From an uncultured Eggerthella sp. (GTDB taxonomy: Bacteria; Actinomycetota; Coriobacteriia; Coriobacteriales; Eggerthellaceae): a stretch of 61,605 nt of DNA. This document shows positions 1 through 7,349 of the stretch, in pieces. Both the position numbers and the translations under genes were made by a program. The DNA is taken from assembly GCA_900538545.1 (NCBI GenBank), contig UPYK01000012.1, positions 1 through 61,605 of the forward strand. The letters are read 5' to 3'. The notes under the pieces were generated by a model. The model worked only from the letters and a program-made list of their open reading frames with translations. It searched no databases and was not told the DNA's origin. Each line of letters begins with the position of its first letter. The first letter of the stretch is position 1.

Positions 1-75
1 AGGCTGATTCCGAAGGTGCTTACGGTCGGGATCGGGTGCCGCAGAGGCGTGACCAAGGAGCAGATTGAGCAGGTT
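1..75 (+). pseudogene. C-terminal fragment resembling cobalamin biosynthesis protein CbiG
   Basis: Reading from base 1, the plus strand gives a stretch ending in VGIGCRRGVTKEQIEQVL, which matches the conserved GIGCRRG core of the CbiG/CobE C-terminal domain (anaerobic vitamin B12 pathway). After about base 75 the frame stays open but becomes the antisense of the transporter gene on the other strand, and no CbiG-like sequence continues. Only about 25 codons are present, so this is a fragment. It could be the edge of a rearranged locus or of a mis-joined contig. The match rests on one recognised motif. Confidence 0.4.
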
Positions 76-726
76 CTGCCCGTCAAGAAGGACAGATGCC
101 CGCGGTGCATGCGGGTCGAAGATGAGCATGGTAACCAAGATGAAGGCAACGCCCCAGACGAACGTGCGCTTCGTGGCTGCGATCGTTTCGTAGCTTTTCT
201 GCGCAATACGAGCGACCAGTGTGGAATAGACCGCCCATACAAGAGCTGCGGTCAGCGCAAGCATATCGCCGAAAAGGTCGAAACCGGTGAAGTACACGAT
301 GTCGCCTTCGCCCATCGTGCCGGCACCAACAACGATGAGTCCTGCTATTGCGAGCGCAAAGCCGCAGAAGAAGCGGATATTGATAGAAGAACGATCGCCG
401 AGGGCAGCGGAGATTAGGGCCGTGAACAGCGGAGATGCCGCTACGATCACACCAACTGCAGTCGCGGTGGTGAACACGAGCGCAACGTTTTCTAGCAGGT
501 AATATGCGGCGATACCCGTCGCCCCGGCAGCGGCGAAGAGCGCTTCATCCGTTCGCTCGTTAAGCCTCAAAACGTGGGGTCGCATGACGCACAGGATGCA
601 CAGGCCCAGAACAAAACGCAAAAGCAAGATCCATAAGGGGGATATGTCCACCAAGAGCACCTTGGTGGAGACGAAGGTGATGCCCCATACGAAGATGGTA
701 AAGAGCGCTACGAGGTGGTATTTCAT
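1..726 (-). CDS. EamA/DMT-family permease, cut by window edge
   Basis: Drug/metabolite-transporter superfamily permease of the inner membrane; substrate unknown. The protein starts MKYHLVALFTIFVWGITFV, a typical first EamA helix. About seven hydrophobic segments follow, including the internal start of the second EamA repeat (DMLALTAALVWAVYSTLVAR). Family members are about 290-300 residues; here about 220 residues look genuine. Towards the window edge, after NLLNLL, the reading frame becomes GHASAAPDPDRK, which does not look like the expected ninth helix. That change coincides with the CbiG-like sequence on the other strand. The start ATG overlaps the stop codon of the upstream AraC regulator (ATGA), so the two are probably translationally coupled. 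Confidence 0.8.
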   Translation of the reverse strand, partial: MKYHLVALFTIFVWGITFVSTKVLLVDISPLWILLLRFVLGLCILCVMRPHVLRLNERTDEALFAAAGATGIAAYYLLENVALVFTTATAVGVIVAASPLFTALISAALGDRSSINIRFFCGFALAIAGLIVVGAGTMGEGDIVYFTGFDLFGDMLALTAALVWAVYSTLVARIAQKSYETIAATKRTFVWGVAFILVTMLIFDPHAPRASVLLDGQNLLNLLLGHASAAPDPDRKHLRNQP

Positions 727-1505
727 TCTCGTCCTCCGCTCGCCTTGCGCATTGTGGCATAGGAACCAGGCGTGCATCCAATACGCTTCTTGAACTCGCG
801 CGTCAGGTGCGCTTGATCCGAAAACCCAAGTTCGGCTGCCGCATCTGATACATTTGCACCATTAGCCAGAAGCTCGCATGCTGCATCCACACGGAGTGCC
901 ATCTGATGTTGAACTGGCGTGAGGGCAAACATGCGCTTATAGGCGCGGATGAGCGCATAGGCAGAGATGCCCTCGTTCTCCGCGAACACCTCAACGCATG
1001 TCCTTTTTGCGAGATGCCCGAGCATATGCGCATAAAGGCGCGCTGCCGCTTCCTCGTGTTTGGGATTCAGCGGGTTCATGTTGGGCTTGGCGACGAGGGT
1101 CTGCTCAAAAGCCACGAACGCCTCTAGTGCGTCCTCTTCTCGGCATCTGTCGAGCAGAGAGAATATCTCTTCAAGCTGTTTACGCGGCAGATCGTCGGTA
1201 TTGCTCGGAAAGTCAAACCGCTGGCCATCGAGGATCTCTGCCGCAACCGTGAAGCTGTCATAGGCAAAAGGGCTTTCGCTTATATGGGTGCAGCCATGAG
1301 CATCGCCAGGATTGAACACAAGAATATCGTCCTTCTTTATGCGCAGAAGCTCTCCGTTAAGGACAAGCTCACGCTCGCCTTCACGAACGATGCCGAAGAC
1401 GTAATGACCATGGGCGTGATCTGCGAACGGCTGCAAGATGCCACGGTATGTTCTGTGTTCTCCCTTGAAAAGGGGAAGGGGCTTGATGGTGCAAGATTCA
1501 TTCAT
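723..1505 (-). CDS. AraC-family transcriptional regulator with cupin sensor domain
   Basis: 260 residues. Residues about 15-100 form an AraC-type cupin ligand-binding domain (note VFNPGDAHGCTH). Residues about 165-255 hold two helix-turn-helix units: the first around ISAYALIRAYKRMF, the second around VSDAAAELGFSDQAHLTREF, followed by the usual IGCTPGSY ending. Such proteins normally control an adjacent gene. Here the stop codon overlaps the start of the DMT permease, so the permease is the likely target and the ligand is probably related to its substrate. The start ATG has AAAGGA about 11 bases upstream. The ligand cannot be read from the sequence. Confidence 0.9.
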   Translation of the reverse strand: MNESCTIKPLPLFKGEHRTYRGILQPFADHAHGHYVFGIVREGERELVLNGELLRIKKDDILVFNPGDAHGCTHISESPFAYDSFTVAAEILDGQRFDFPSNTDDLPRKQLEEIFSLLDRCREEDALEAFVAFEQTLVAKPNMNPLNPKHEEAAARLYAHMLGHLAKRTCVEVFAENEGISAYALIRAYKRMFALTPVQHQMALRVDAACELLANGANVSDAAAELGFSDQAHLTREFKKRIGCTPGSYATMRKASGGRE

Positions 1506-1782
1506 GCAAGGTCTTTCCTTTCAAGAACAGGATAGCCTTCTGTTCGTTGTTGTTCTTGAATGAAATTGCGCTTAGAAACAACGAACGTTGATTTGACCCA
1601 AAAGATGGTAGAACGCGGACAATAAGCTACGTCCCCGTTGTCCTCCGACATCAACGGTGTTTTCGGAAATGAAGCTCTTTCGTTTCGCCCTAAACGCTTC
1701 AGTAGCAATAACCAGTTGACTGATCTTTTTACCACGTGCCGTGTAAGCTTGATCAAAGAGGAGTTCTACGAAGGAGGGCGCC

Positions 1783-2754
1783 ATGGACAAAGGCGAGATC
1801 GTGCTGGCAGGAGGATGCTTCTGGGGAACGGAAGCTTATCTCAAGCGTCTGCCTGGCATCATCCAGACTGAAGTGGGATACGCGAATTCGAGCACCCCTC
1901 AGCCTTCCTACGAAGAGGTTTGTTCGGGCGAAACAGGAGCAGCGGAAGCGGTCCGTGTCGTTTACGATAAAGAGGTCATCCCTTTGCCGCTTCTTCTGGA
2001 AGCCTACCTGCGCACGGTCGATCCCGTATCATTGAACCGCCAAGGCAATGACCGGGGCACTCAATATCGCACGGGAATCTATTGGACAGACGAACGAGAC
2101 ACGCCAATCGTTGTATCTGAGTTAAGCAAAGTCGAGCGGCGCATAGGTCGTCGAGTTCGTGTGGAAGCATGTCCGCTGCAAAGCTTTTATCCAGCCGAAC
2201 CGTATCATCAGAACTACCTGGATGTTAATCCTTCAGGGTATTGTCATGTCAATCTCGCCGATGCTGCAGATTTCGTTTCTGAGCATGCAGCGGATTTCGC
2301 CATCGCGCAGCATGACTATTCAAAGCCTGCAGATGCTTTGCTGGAAACAATGCTCGACCCTACCACGTTTGCCGTCACTCAACAGGGGGCGACTGAACGC
2401 GCCTTTTCACATCCCTATGACCACTTGTTTGAAGATGGCATCTATGTGGATGCAGTAACGGGCGAACCGCTCTTCGCAGCAGCTGACAAGTTTGATTCCG
2501 GTTGTGGTTGGCCCGCATTTGCGCGCCCGATAGCCGAGTCGTCCATCGTGGAGGCGCTAGATGAATCGATTGCGGGCATGCTGCGAACCGAGGTTCGCAG
2601 TGCGCGTGGCAACAATCATCTCGGCCACGTCTTCGAAGACGGTCCTGTTGCGTTGGGCGGACAGCGCTATTGCATCAACGGTGCAGCTTTACGTTTTGTG
2701 CCCCGCGAACAAATGGAGAATGAAGGTTACGGCTATCTGCTGAATTCGCTGTGA
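1783..2754 (+). CDS. msrAB: bifunctional peptide-methionine sulfoxide reductase MsrA/MsrB
   Basis: 323-residue fusion repairing both S- and R-epimers of oxidised methionine in proteins. The MsrA half (about 1-160) has the catalytic cysteine in GGCFWGTEAY at residue 11 and the family motif NDRGTQYRTGIYW. The MsrB half (about 190-320) has SGCGWPAF, NNHLGHVF and the catalytic cysteine in RYCINGAAL (residue 297). The two CxxC zinc motifs of many MsrB proteins are absent, so this is a zinc-less form. The domain order A-B is that of Gram-positive fusions. A strong ribosome site (aaggagg) precedes the ATG. It seems to be a single gene, and its stop codon lies inside the short inverted repeat at 2752-2780. 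The 277 bases upstream show no gene. Confidence 0.95.
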   Translation: MDKGEIVLAGGCFWGTEAYLKRLPGIIQTEVGYANSSTPQPSYEEVCSGETGAAEAVRVVYDKEVIPLPLLLEAYLRTVDPVSLNRQGNDRGTQYRTGIYWTDERDTPIVVSELSKVERRIGRRVRVEACPLQSFYPAEPYHQNYLDVNPSGYCHVNLADAADFVSEHAADFAIAQHDYSKPADALLETMLDPTTFAVTQQGATERAFSHPYDHLFEDGIYVDAVTGEPLFAAADKFDSGCGWPAFARPIAESSIVEALDESIAGMLRTEVRSARGNNHLGHVFEDGPVALGGQRYCINGAALRFVPREQMENEGYGYLLNSL

Positions 2755-2780
2755 GTCAAGGGGACGGTTCTACTGACTCA
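2752..2780. repeat. short inverted repeat element, copy 1 (TGAGTCA...TGACTCA)
   Basis: TGAGTCA at 2752-2758 and its exact reverse complement TGACTCA at 2774-2780 flank AGGGGACGGTTCTAC. The first 19 bases recur exactly, in opposite orientation, at 7288-7306. The GGGACGGTTC core resembles small dispersed REP-like elements that I recall from actinobacterial and clostridial genomes. It sits between convergent genes and supplies the stop codon of msrAB. Confidence 0.65.
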
Positions 2781-3227
2781 TCAAAGCTCACTAAGAGCCT
2801 TTAAGGTTGCCTCTACGTTTTCGGCATGCCAGTTCTTGTACCCGCCAGCATACTGTGATGCGTAGATGCCCGAGAGGCGGATATCGCTCAGTTCCTTTTG
2901 CTGCGTGGTGAGGCGAACGTTGCCAGTGTTCGTTTCGATGTCGATGATCACATTGAGCAGGTCGTTGACAAGCTTCACCGAGTTGATTTCCGAATAGGGA
3001 ACGACAAGGGATGCATCTTTTTCGAGGGTTGCCCAATAAGGGTCGAAGGGAAGCAAGATGAGCTCGTTCTCGCACATCTGAAGGACGGCCACATCGCACG
3101 CACTGAAGAACCGGACGATCTTATCACTCAGATTCCCCGCCGCACCTTTCACGATGATGCATCTATCCTCTAAAGGCGTATATCCTGCCTCTATCGCATA
3201 TTCCCAAACCTTCTCTTCACGTGCCAT
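2781..3227 (-). CDS. conserved protein of unknown function, possible PH-like fold
   Basis: 148 residues, no signal peptide or membrane segment, so cytoplasmic. The chosen ATG (MAREEKVWEYAIEAG) is preceded by AAGGAGAA; a longer reading upstream has no ribosome site and overlaps the intergenic region. Alternating beta-type segments (ELILLPFD, ASLVVPYSEINSVKL, LLNVIIDIET, NVRLTTQ) recall bacterial PH-like domains, where a PYSEI-type motif is common. That is only an inference from pattern. It lies 31 bases downstream of the small DUF6440-like gene on the same strand and is probably co-transcribed with it. I do not recognise a function. Confidence 0.7.
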   Translation of the reverse strand: MAREEKVWEYAIEAGYTPLEDRCIIVKGAAGNLSDKIVRFFSACDVAVLQMCENELILLPFDPYWATLEKDASLVVPYSEINSVKLVNDLLNVIIDIETNTGNVRLTTQQKELSDIRLSGIYASQYAGGYKNWHAENVEATLKALSEL

Positions 3228-3258
3228 AGCTATTCTCCTTTCGTTATCGGCGCTTTGT

Positions 3259-3468
3259 CTATTTGATTTCTTCAACGGGTGTAACAACAGGATTGCCGTC
3301 TGCGTCAAGAAGTGCGGTCATGCCCGTGCAGCTGACGCCAGAGGACGCCAGGAATCCCGCGAGCAGATAGTTAACGCCTGTTTCTCGATCAATGAGGACA
3401 TAGGTGCGGTTCGCTAGGCCGTCTTGCTGCACGTGTGTCTGAATGAAGCGCTTACCGTTTTCTTTCAT
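3259..3468 (-). CDS. small DUF6440-like protein
   Basis: 69 residues from the ATG preceded by AAAGGA (MKENGKRFIQTHVQQ); a TTG eighteen bases further out is a less likely start. The segment VLIDRETGVNYLLAGFLASSG and the ending TALLDADGNPVV match the small DUF6440 family pattern (ligand or partner unknown), in which a D-x-E/K-TGVNY motif is the hallmark. No membrane segment. First gene of a probable two-gene unit with the 148-residue protein downstream. Confidence 0.65.
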   Translation of the reverse strand: MKENGKRFIQTHVQQDGLANRTYVLIDRETGVNYLLAGFLASSGVSCTGMTALLDADGNPVVTPVEEIK

Positions 3469-3684
3469 CGGCGTATATCCTTTCAATCGGATTGCATGAC
3501 TGCATTATTTTCTCGATTCGTCTCTCTGCGCGCAAATGGATCAGATTGGCAAAATACCTGTTCAGATGCTATGTAAAAGACTTTTGACAGACACATCGAG
3601 GCATTTGGCAAATACGTGGATTATCATTTCAGGCGGCACAAACTTAAAGACGCTGCGAAAAAGAACCGAGAGAGGCACGGATAG

Positions 3685-4296
3685 ATGGAACTGGCACGAC
3701 AATTAAGAACCAAACGGGAAGAACGCGGACTCTCCCAGGACGAAGTTGCTAAAACGATATTCGTATCACGCCAGACCATTTCGAATTGGGAGAATGACAA
3801 GACCTACCCTGATATGCAGAGCTTGCTTCTGCTGAGCCGGTTATTCGACACCTCTATAGACGATCTTGTGAAAGGTGATGCTGCAAGGATCCAGCAGACC
3901 GTCAAGCAGGATTCGCACAAGATGCGGCTCTTGTCATACGGGATGGTCGGCTTTTCGGTGTTGGCTTTTCTCTTTCTGCTAGGTTTCTCGCTTGCCTGGC
4001 AGGAGCCTTCTGGTTTCGCTCGTATGAGCAAGGGCAATATCGCAGGCGCGATCACGTTCATCGTGCTCTATGCCATCGGGTTCGGCATGGCTATTGCTAT
4101 CGACCGCCTGAAGAAGAAGCACGACATCGTCACCTATCGGGAGATCGACCGCTTTCTCAAAGGTGAGATTGGTGAAGAATCCGATTCGCAGGGTTTATCG
4201 CGCAAGCATCCAGCGCTTGGTGTTGTGGTGAAGCTTGTCGGCGGCGCAGCGATCGGGCTGTTATTGGCAGCTCTTCTGCTGGCGCTTGGTGGGTAG
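3685..4296 (+). CDS. XRE-family regulator with C-terminal membrane helices
   Basis: 203 residues. Residues 1-65 are a classic Cro/CI helix-turn-helix (LRTKREERGLSQDEVAKTIF, VSRQTISNWENDKTYPD, LLLLSRLFDTSIDDLVKGD). About residues 85-108, 120-140 and 178-200 are hydrophobic, giving three predicted membrane helices, so the DNA-binding domain is tethered to the inner face of the membrane. Such membrane-anchored XRE proteins are frequent in Firmicutes and Actinobacteria and often sense envelope stress, but the target here is unknown. The glycine-alanine-leucine-rich end (AIGLLLAALLLALGG) looks complete. Confidence 0.85.
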   Translation: MELARQLRTKREERGLSQDEVAKTIFVSRQTISNWENDKTYPDMQSLLLLSRLFDTSIDDLVKGDAARIQQTVKQDSHKMRLLSYGMVGFSVLAFLFLLGFSLAWQEPSGFARMSKGNIAGAITFIVLYAIGFGMAIAIDRLKKKHDIVTYREIDRFLKGEIGEESDSQGLSRKHPALGVVVKLVGGAAIGLLLAALLLALGG

Positions 4297-4311
4297 AAGC
4301 TCTTTTTGTTT

Positions 4312-4431
4312 TCCCTTCCTGCCGCTTTGCTCTATGAGCATAGGGGCTATCGTACAACCGGACATGGAATCATCGATCTCGAAGATGACGTAAAGCTTGT
4401 CTTCGAGAAGATGGAGAAGCGGCTTCGATGA
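4312..4431 (+). pseudogene. C-terminal remnant of a GNAT acetyltransferase
   Basis: Forty codons ending in TGA read SLPAALLYEHRGYRTTGHG then a charged tail ending MEKRLR. The pattern A-x-x-LYE-x-x-GYR-x-x-G is the usual last alpha/beta unit of GNAT N-acetyltransferases. Nothing upstream supplies the acetyl-CoA-binding part: the frame runs back into the stop codon of the XRE gene at 4294-4296. It is therefore a decayed gene end. Function cannot be assigned from the remaining piece. Confidence 0.5.
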
Positions 4432-4495
4432 GCGTAGAAATCTCATGGTAAGCAAGCTGACAAAAGACCGCTGGGAAGATATGCGTGATTAGCGC

Positions 4496-4526
4496 TTGAC
4501 CTTTACGCTGCGTCATAGCTTAGCCT
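4496..4526 (+). promoter_or_regulatory. MerR-type promoter/operator with 19-base spacer
   Basis: TTGACC (4496-4501) and TAGCCT (4521-4526) are separated by 19 bases, the over-long spacer typical of promoters activated by MerR proteins. The spacer has an imperfect dyad centred on ACGCTGCGT. It lies 40 bases upstream of the MerR/TipA gene, suggesting autoregulation. Confidence 0.6.
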
Positions 4527-4565
4527 GACGGCAGATGCTTTGAAGTGATGTTTGTTGGAGGAAGC

Positions 4566-5345
4566 ATGATTGCATCAGATAACAGGAAATACACCACCAA
4601 GGAACTGGCCGACCTTGCCGGTGTGAGCTCGCGCACGCTCCGCTACTACGACCAGATCGGACTGCTCGTCCCTGCGCGAGCGCAGAATGGATATCGAGTC
4701 TACGATACTGCTGACATGCGCAGACTGCAGCATATCCTGCTTCTGAGATCTTGCGGAGTGCCCTTGGAGTCCATAGAGGAGGCGCTCGACAAATCGGACT
4801 TCGACCTCGCATCCATGCTTCGAGAGCATCTGACCCTTCTTTGTCGACAAAGGGAGAAGCTGGACAAGACCATAGCTACGGCAAAGCTTGCCGTGGCAGG
4901 ATTGGAGGATTACGAGAAAATGGACGATAAGGAACGATTCGAGCAGATCAAGAAACAATCTGTCGCCGACTTCGAGGAGGAGTTCGGGCAGGAAGCACGT
5001 GCATTCTACGGCGACGAGGCTATCGATGCAGCCAACGAAAGAATGCTCAATATGAGCAAGACGGCCTGGGATGCTAAAGAGGAACTCGAACAGCGCATCA
5101 AGGATAACTTAGTTCTCGCCATGATGACTAAAGACCCGGAATCTCCCGAGTCCAAGCTTGTGGCGGGGATGCACGCCCAATGGATCAAGGTTCACTGGGG
5201 AGAGAAAGCTTATTCGCCTGAGGCGCATGTATCCTTAGCAGAAGGTTACCTTGCCGATCCGCGCTTCGTTGAATACTACGACGGCTTTTGTGGTGCCGGG
5301 GCCACTGAATTCTTACGAGATATTATCAAGGCGAACATCCATTAG
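4566..5345 (+). CDS. MerR-family regulator with TipAS antibiotic-binding domain
   Basis: 259 residues from the ATG behind GGAGGAAGC; an ATG 21 bases earlier lacks a ribosome site. Residues about 6-75 are the MerR DNA-binding domain (YTTKELADLAGVSSRTLRYY, then YDQIGLLVPAR and YRVYD). A coiled-coil dimerisation helix follows (about 80-125). Residues about 135-255 match the TipAS effector domain (ERFEQIKKQSVADFEEEFG, ending in GFCGAGATEFLRDII), which in relatives such as TipA and Mta binds hydrophobic or thiopeptide compounds. No efflux pump lies directly downstream, so its regulon is unknown. The MerR-type promoter just upstream suggests self-activation. Confidence 0.9.
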   Translation: MIASDNRKYTTKELADLAGVSSRTLRYYDQIGLLVPARAQNGYRVYDTADMRRLQHILLLRSCGVPLESIEEALDKSDFDLASMLREHLTLLCRQREKLDKTIATAKLAVAGLEDYEKMDDKERFEQIKKQSVADFEEEFGQEARAFYGDEAIDAANERMLNMSKTAWDAKEELEQRIKDNLVLAMMTKDPESPESKLVAGMHAQWIKVHWGEKAYSPEAHVSLAEGYLADPRFVEYYDGFCGAGATEFLRDIIKANIH

Positions 5346-5614
5346 ACGCAAACCGAGGGCAGTAATCGTGAGCGGCTTGCATGTGATGCGTTCGATGAGC
5401 CGTTTTCCATCATCGCGTACACGTTCGGGAAGAGCGCTCTTAGCTATGCGAAGGAGAGGGGTTCCTCGTTGTGAGTACCTACAGCACTTTATAGTGCCTA
5501 CTTCCTTTCTGGCGCCTGACATCCTACTATTCATGTCATCGAAGGACAACGGCAAGTTCTAAGATAGGACGAGGCATTGCTATGAGCACGAGGCGATCAA
5601 GGAGGAGTGAAGCG

Positions 5615-6412
5615 ATGACAGCGAGTGATGATCTGACCTGCTGCGTGAGGTTCTTTGCAGAAGAGCGCTACGGCGAAAATGAGGCAAACAGGATGATCTG
5701 TGATGCCTGTGGCGATGTGGATAAGCTCTTCTGTTTGTACCGCGACCTCGTGAACGTGCGCGAGCCGATGCCGGTGCCCGAAGATATCCTCGACGCGCAG
5801 AATAGGATGCTAAGTGAACGCATCTCACATGCTGGTATTACCGATGCGGACGTGCTGCCGCGCACATCCTTGGACAGCCGCATCAGCCTGTGGCGCGGAG
5901 ATATCACAACGCTTGCGGCTGATGCTATCGTGAACGCCGCCAACTCGCAAATGCTTGGATGCTGGATCCCGGGACATTTCTGCATCGACAATGCGATCCA
6001 CACGTTCGCGGGAGTCCAGCTGCGCGCCGAATGCAGCCGCATCATGCGCGAGCAGGGGTGCCCTGAGCCGACAGGCATGGCGAAGGTGACGAGTGGCTAT
6101 AACCTCCCATCGAAGTGGATCATCCATACAGTGGGGCCGATCGCGAGCGGCACCTCGACCGAAAGCGATAGGGGATTGCTCGCCTGTTCTTATCGAAGCT
6201 GTCTTGATGCAGCGAAAGCAATCGGAGCCAAGAGCATCGCTTTTTGCTGCATAAGCACGGGGGTCTTCGGGTTCCCTCAAGGCGATGCGGCAGAGATTGC
6301 CGTGAAGACGGTTCGAGATTGGCTTGATCGCAACGAATCTGACATCCATGTGATATTCAATGTGTTCGGGCAGAAAGACGAGGATATTTACCATGAGCTT
6401 CTTTTCGGGTAA
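5615..6412 (+). CDS. zinc-dependent macrodomain protein-ADP-ribose hydrolase
   Basis: 265 residues, the usual length of the sirtuin-associated zinc macrodomains. The start was placed at the ATG preceded by AAGGAGG; an ATG 33 bases upstream is possible. Residues about 90-260 are the macrodomain: GDITTLAADAIVNAANSQML, the zinc-binding segment CWIPGHFCIDNAIH (Cys/His ligands) and CCISTGVFGFP. Known relatives remove mono-ADP-ribose from proteins modified by the neighbouring class M sirtuin. The next gene is such a sirtuin and overlaps or abuts this one, so the two form a modify/erase pair. Confidence 0.92.
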   Translation: MTASDDLTCCVRFFAEERYGENEANRMICDACGDVDKLFCLYRDLVNVREPMPVPEDILDAQNRMLSERISHAGITDADVLPRTSLDSRISLWRGDITTLAADAIVNAANSQMLGCWIPGHFCIDNAIHTFAGVQLRAECSRIMREQGCPEPTGMAKVTSGYNLPSKWIIHTVGPIASGTSTESDRGLLACSYRSCLDAAKAIGAKSIAFCCISTGVFGFPQGDAAEIAVKTVRDWLDRNESDIHVIFNVFGQKDEDIYHELLFG

Positions 6413-7349
6413 TACGTTTTCTGGTGGAGGATATTCATGTGCGAGGCATGATACTGCCTTGGTAAAGGGCAGCGAGATGTCCGCTGATCAGGCTGCGCTG
6501 GCGCTCGCCGAGGCCATCAGTGAGTGCGATGCCGTTATGGTAGGTGCGGGCGCGGGGTTATCTACCGCTGCAGGCCTTACCTATTCGGGTGGGAGATTCG
6601 ATGCGAACTTCGCCGACTTCCGCGATGCCTACGGCATTACCGACATGTATTCCGGTGGCTTCTATCCCTTTCTCGACTCTCTGACCTATTGGGCATGGTG
6701 GAGCCGCCATATCTATCTCAATCGCTATGATGTGGAACCCGGCAAGCCCTATCTCGACTTGCTGAAGGTGCTCGACGGCAAAGATTATTTCGTGATAACT
6801 ACGAACGTGGACCATCAGTTTCAGCTGGCAGGGTTCGACAAGACCCGGCTCTTCTACACTCAGGGAGACTACGGGTTGTTCCAGTGCTCGCGAAATTGTT
6901 CGAACAAGACCTACGATAACGAGGAGCAGATCCGCCAGATGGTGGCCGAGCAGAAAGGGATGAAGATTCCAGAATTTCTGCTTCCGAAATGCCCAGACTG
7001 CGGAGCCCCTCTGGTGCCGAACCTGCGTGTTGACGGGAGTTTCTGCGAGGATGCGGGATGGCACGCAGCTTGTAATCGCTATCAGAACTTCAGGGAAGAG
7101 CATGCAAGCGGCAAGATGCTCTACCTGGAACTGGGTGTCGGCAACAACACGCCTGCGATAATCAAGCATCCGTTCTGGGATGCCGTTAAATCCAATAGCG
7201 AGGCAACCTACGCCTGCGTGAACAGGGGAGAAGCGTGCTCTCCGCGCGCCATTGCCGACCGGAGCATCCTGATCGACGGCGACATAGGAACCGTCCCCTT
7301 GACTCACGTGCACGCAAGAGCTAGCGCTCCAAGAGCGGATCTTCGTTGA
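6393..7349 (+). CDS. class M sirtuin (SirTM), protein ADP-ribosyltransferase, with altered C terminus
   Basis: About 318 residues. NAD-binding motif AMVG/VMVGAGAGLSTAAGLTYSG, then TTNVDHQF and TQGDYG, where the usual sirtuin catalytic His is replaced by Gln, as in class M enzymes that ADP-ribosylate rather than deacylate. A four-cysteine zinc ribbon follows (CSRNC and CPDCG). The start is uncertain: ATG 6393 lies behind GAGG and overlaps the macrodomain gene by 20 bases; ATG 6477 would still keep the whole fold. After IDGDIG the protein ends in TVPLTHVHARASAPRADLR, encoded by the repeat at 7288-7306 and by antisense of hisI. This looks like replacement of the native last residues. The staphylococcal/streptococcal partners GcvH-L and LplA2 are not present in this window. 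Confidence 0.9.
   Translation: MSFFSGNTFSGGGYSCARHDTALVKGSEMSADQAALALAEAISECDAVMVGAGAGLSTAAGLTYSGGRFDANFADFRDAYGITDMYSGGFYPFLDSLTYWAWWSRHIYLNRYDVEPGKPYLDLLKVLDGKDYFVITTNVDHQFQLAGFDKTRLFYTQGDYGLFQCSRNCSNKTYDNEEQIRQMVAEQKGMKIPEFLLPKCPDCGAPLVPNLRVDGSFCEDAGWHAACNRYQNFREEHASGKMLYLELGVGNNTPAIIKHPFWDAVKSNSEATYACVNRGEACSPRAIADRSILIDGDIGTVPLTHVHARASAPRADLR
7288..7306. repeat. short repeat element, copy 2 (inverted relative to copy 1)
   Basis: GAACCGTCCCCTTGACTCA is the exact reverse complement of the first 19 bases of the element at 2752-2780. Here it is read through as part of the sirtuin coding sequence, encoding TVPLT, and lies 15 bases from the end of hisI on the opposite strand. The other arm (TGACTCA after the GGTTC core) is not found next to it, so this copy is partial. 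Confidence 0.65.

Noticed and set aside
5346..5581. Possible gene remnant between the MerR and macrodomain genes (frame with FDEPFSIIAYTFGKSALSYA)
   Set aside because: About 35 codons with a plausible amino-acid mix but no recognised family and no start signal; not strong enough to annotate.
6427..6451. A very good ribosome site followed by ATG at 6437 between macrodomain and sirtuin
   Set aside because: The reading stops after four codons and is out of frame with the sirtuin. It might be a relic of a frameshifted start but gives no protein as it stands.
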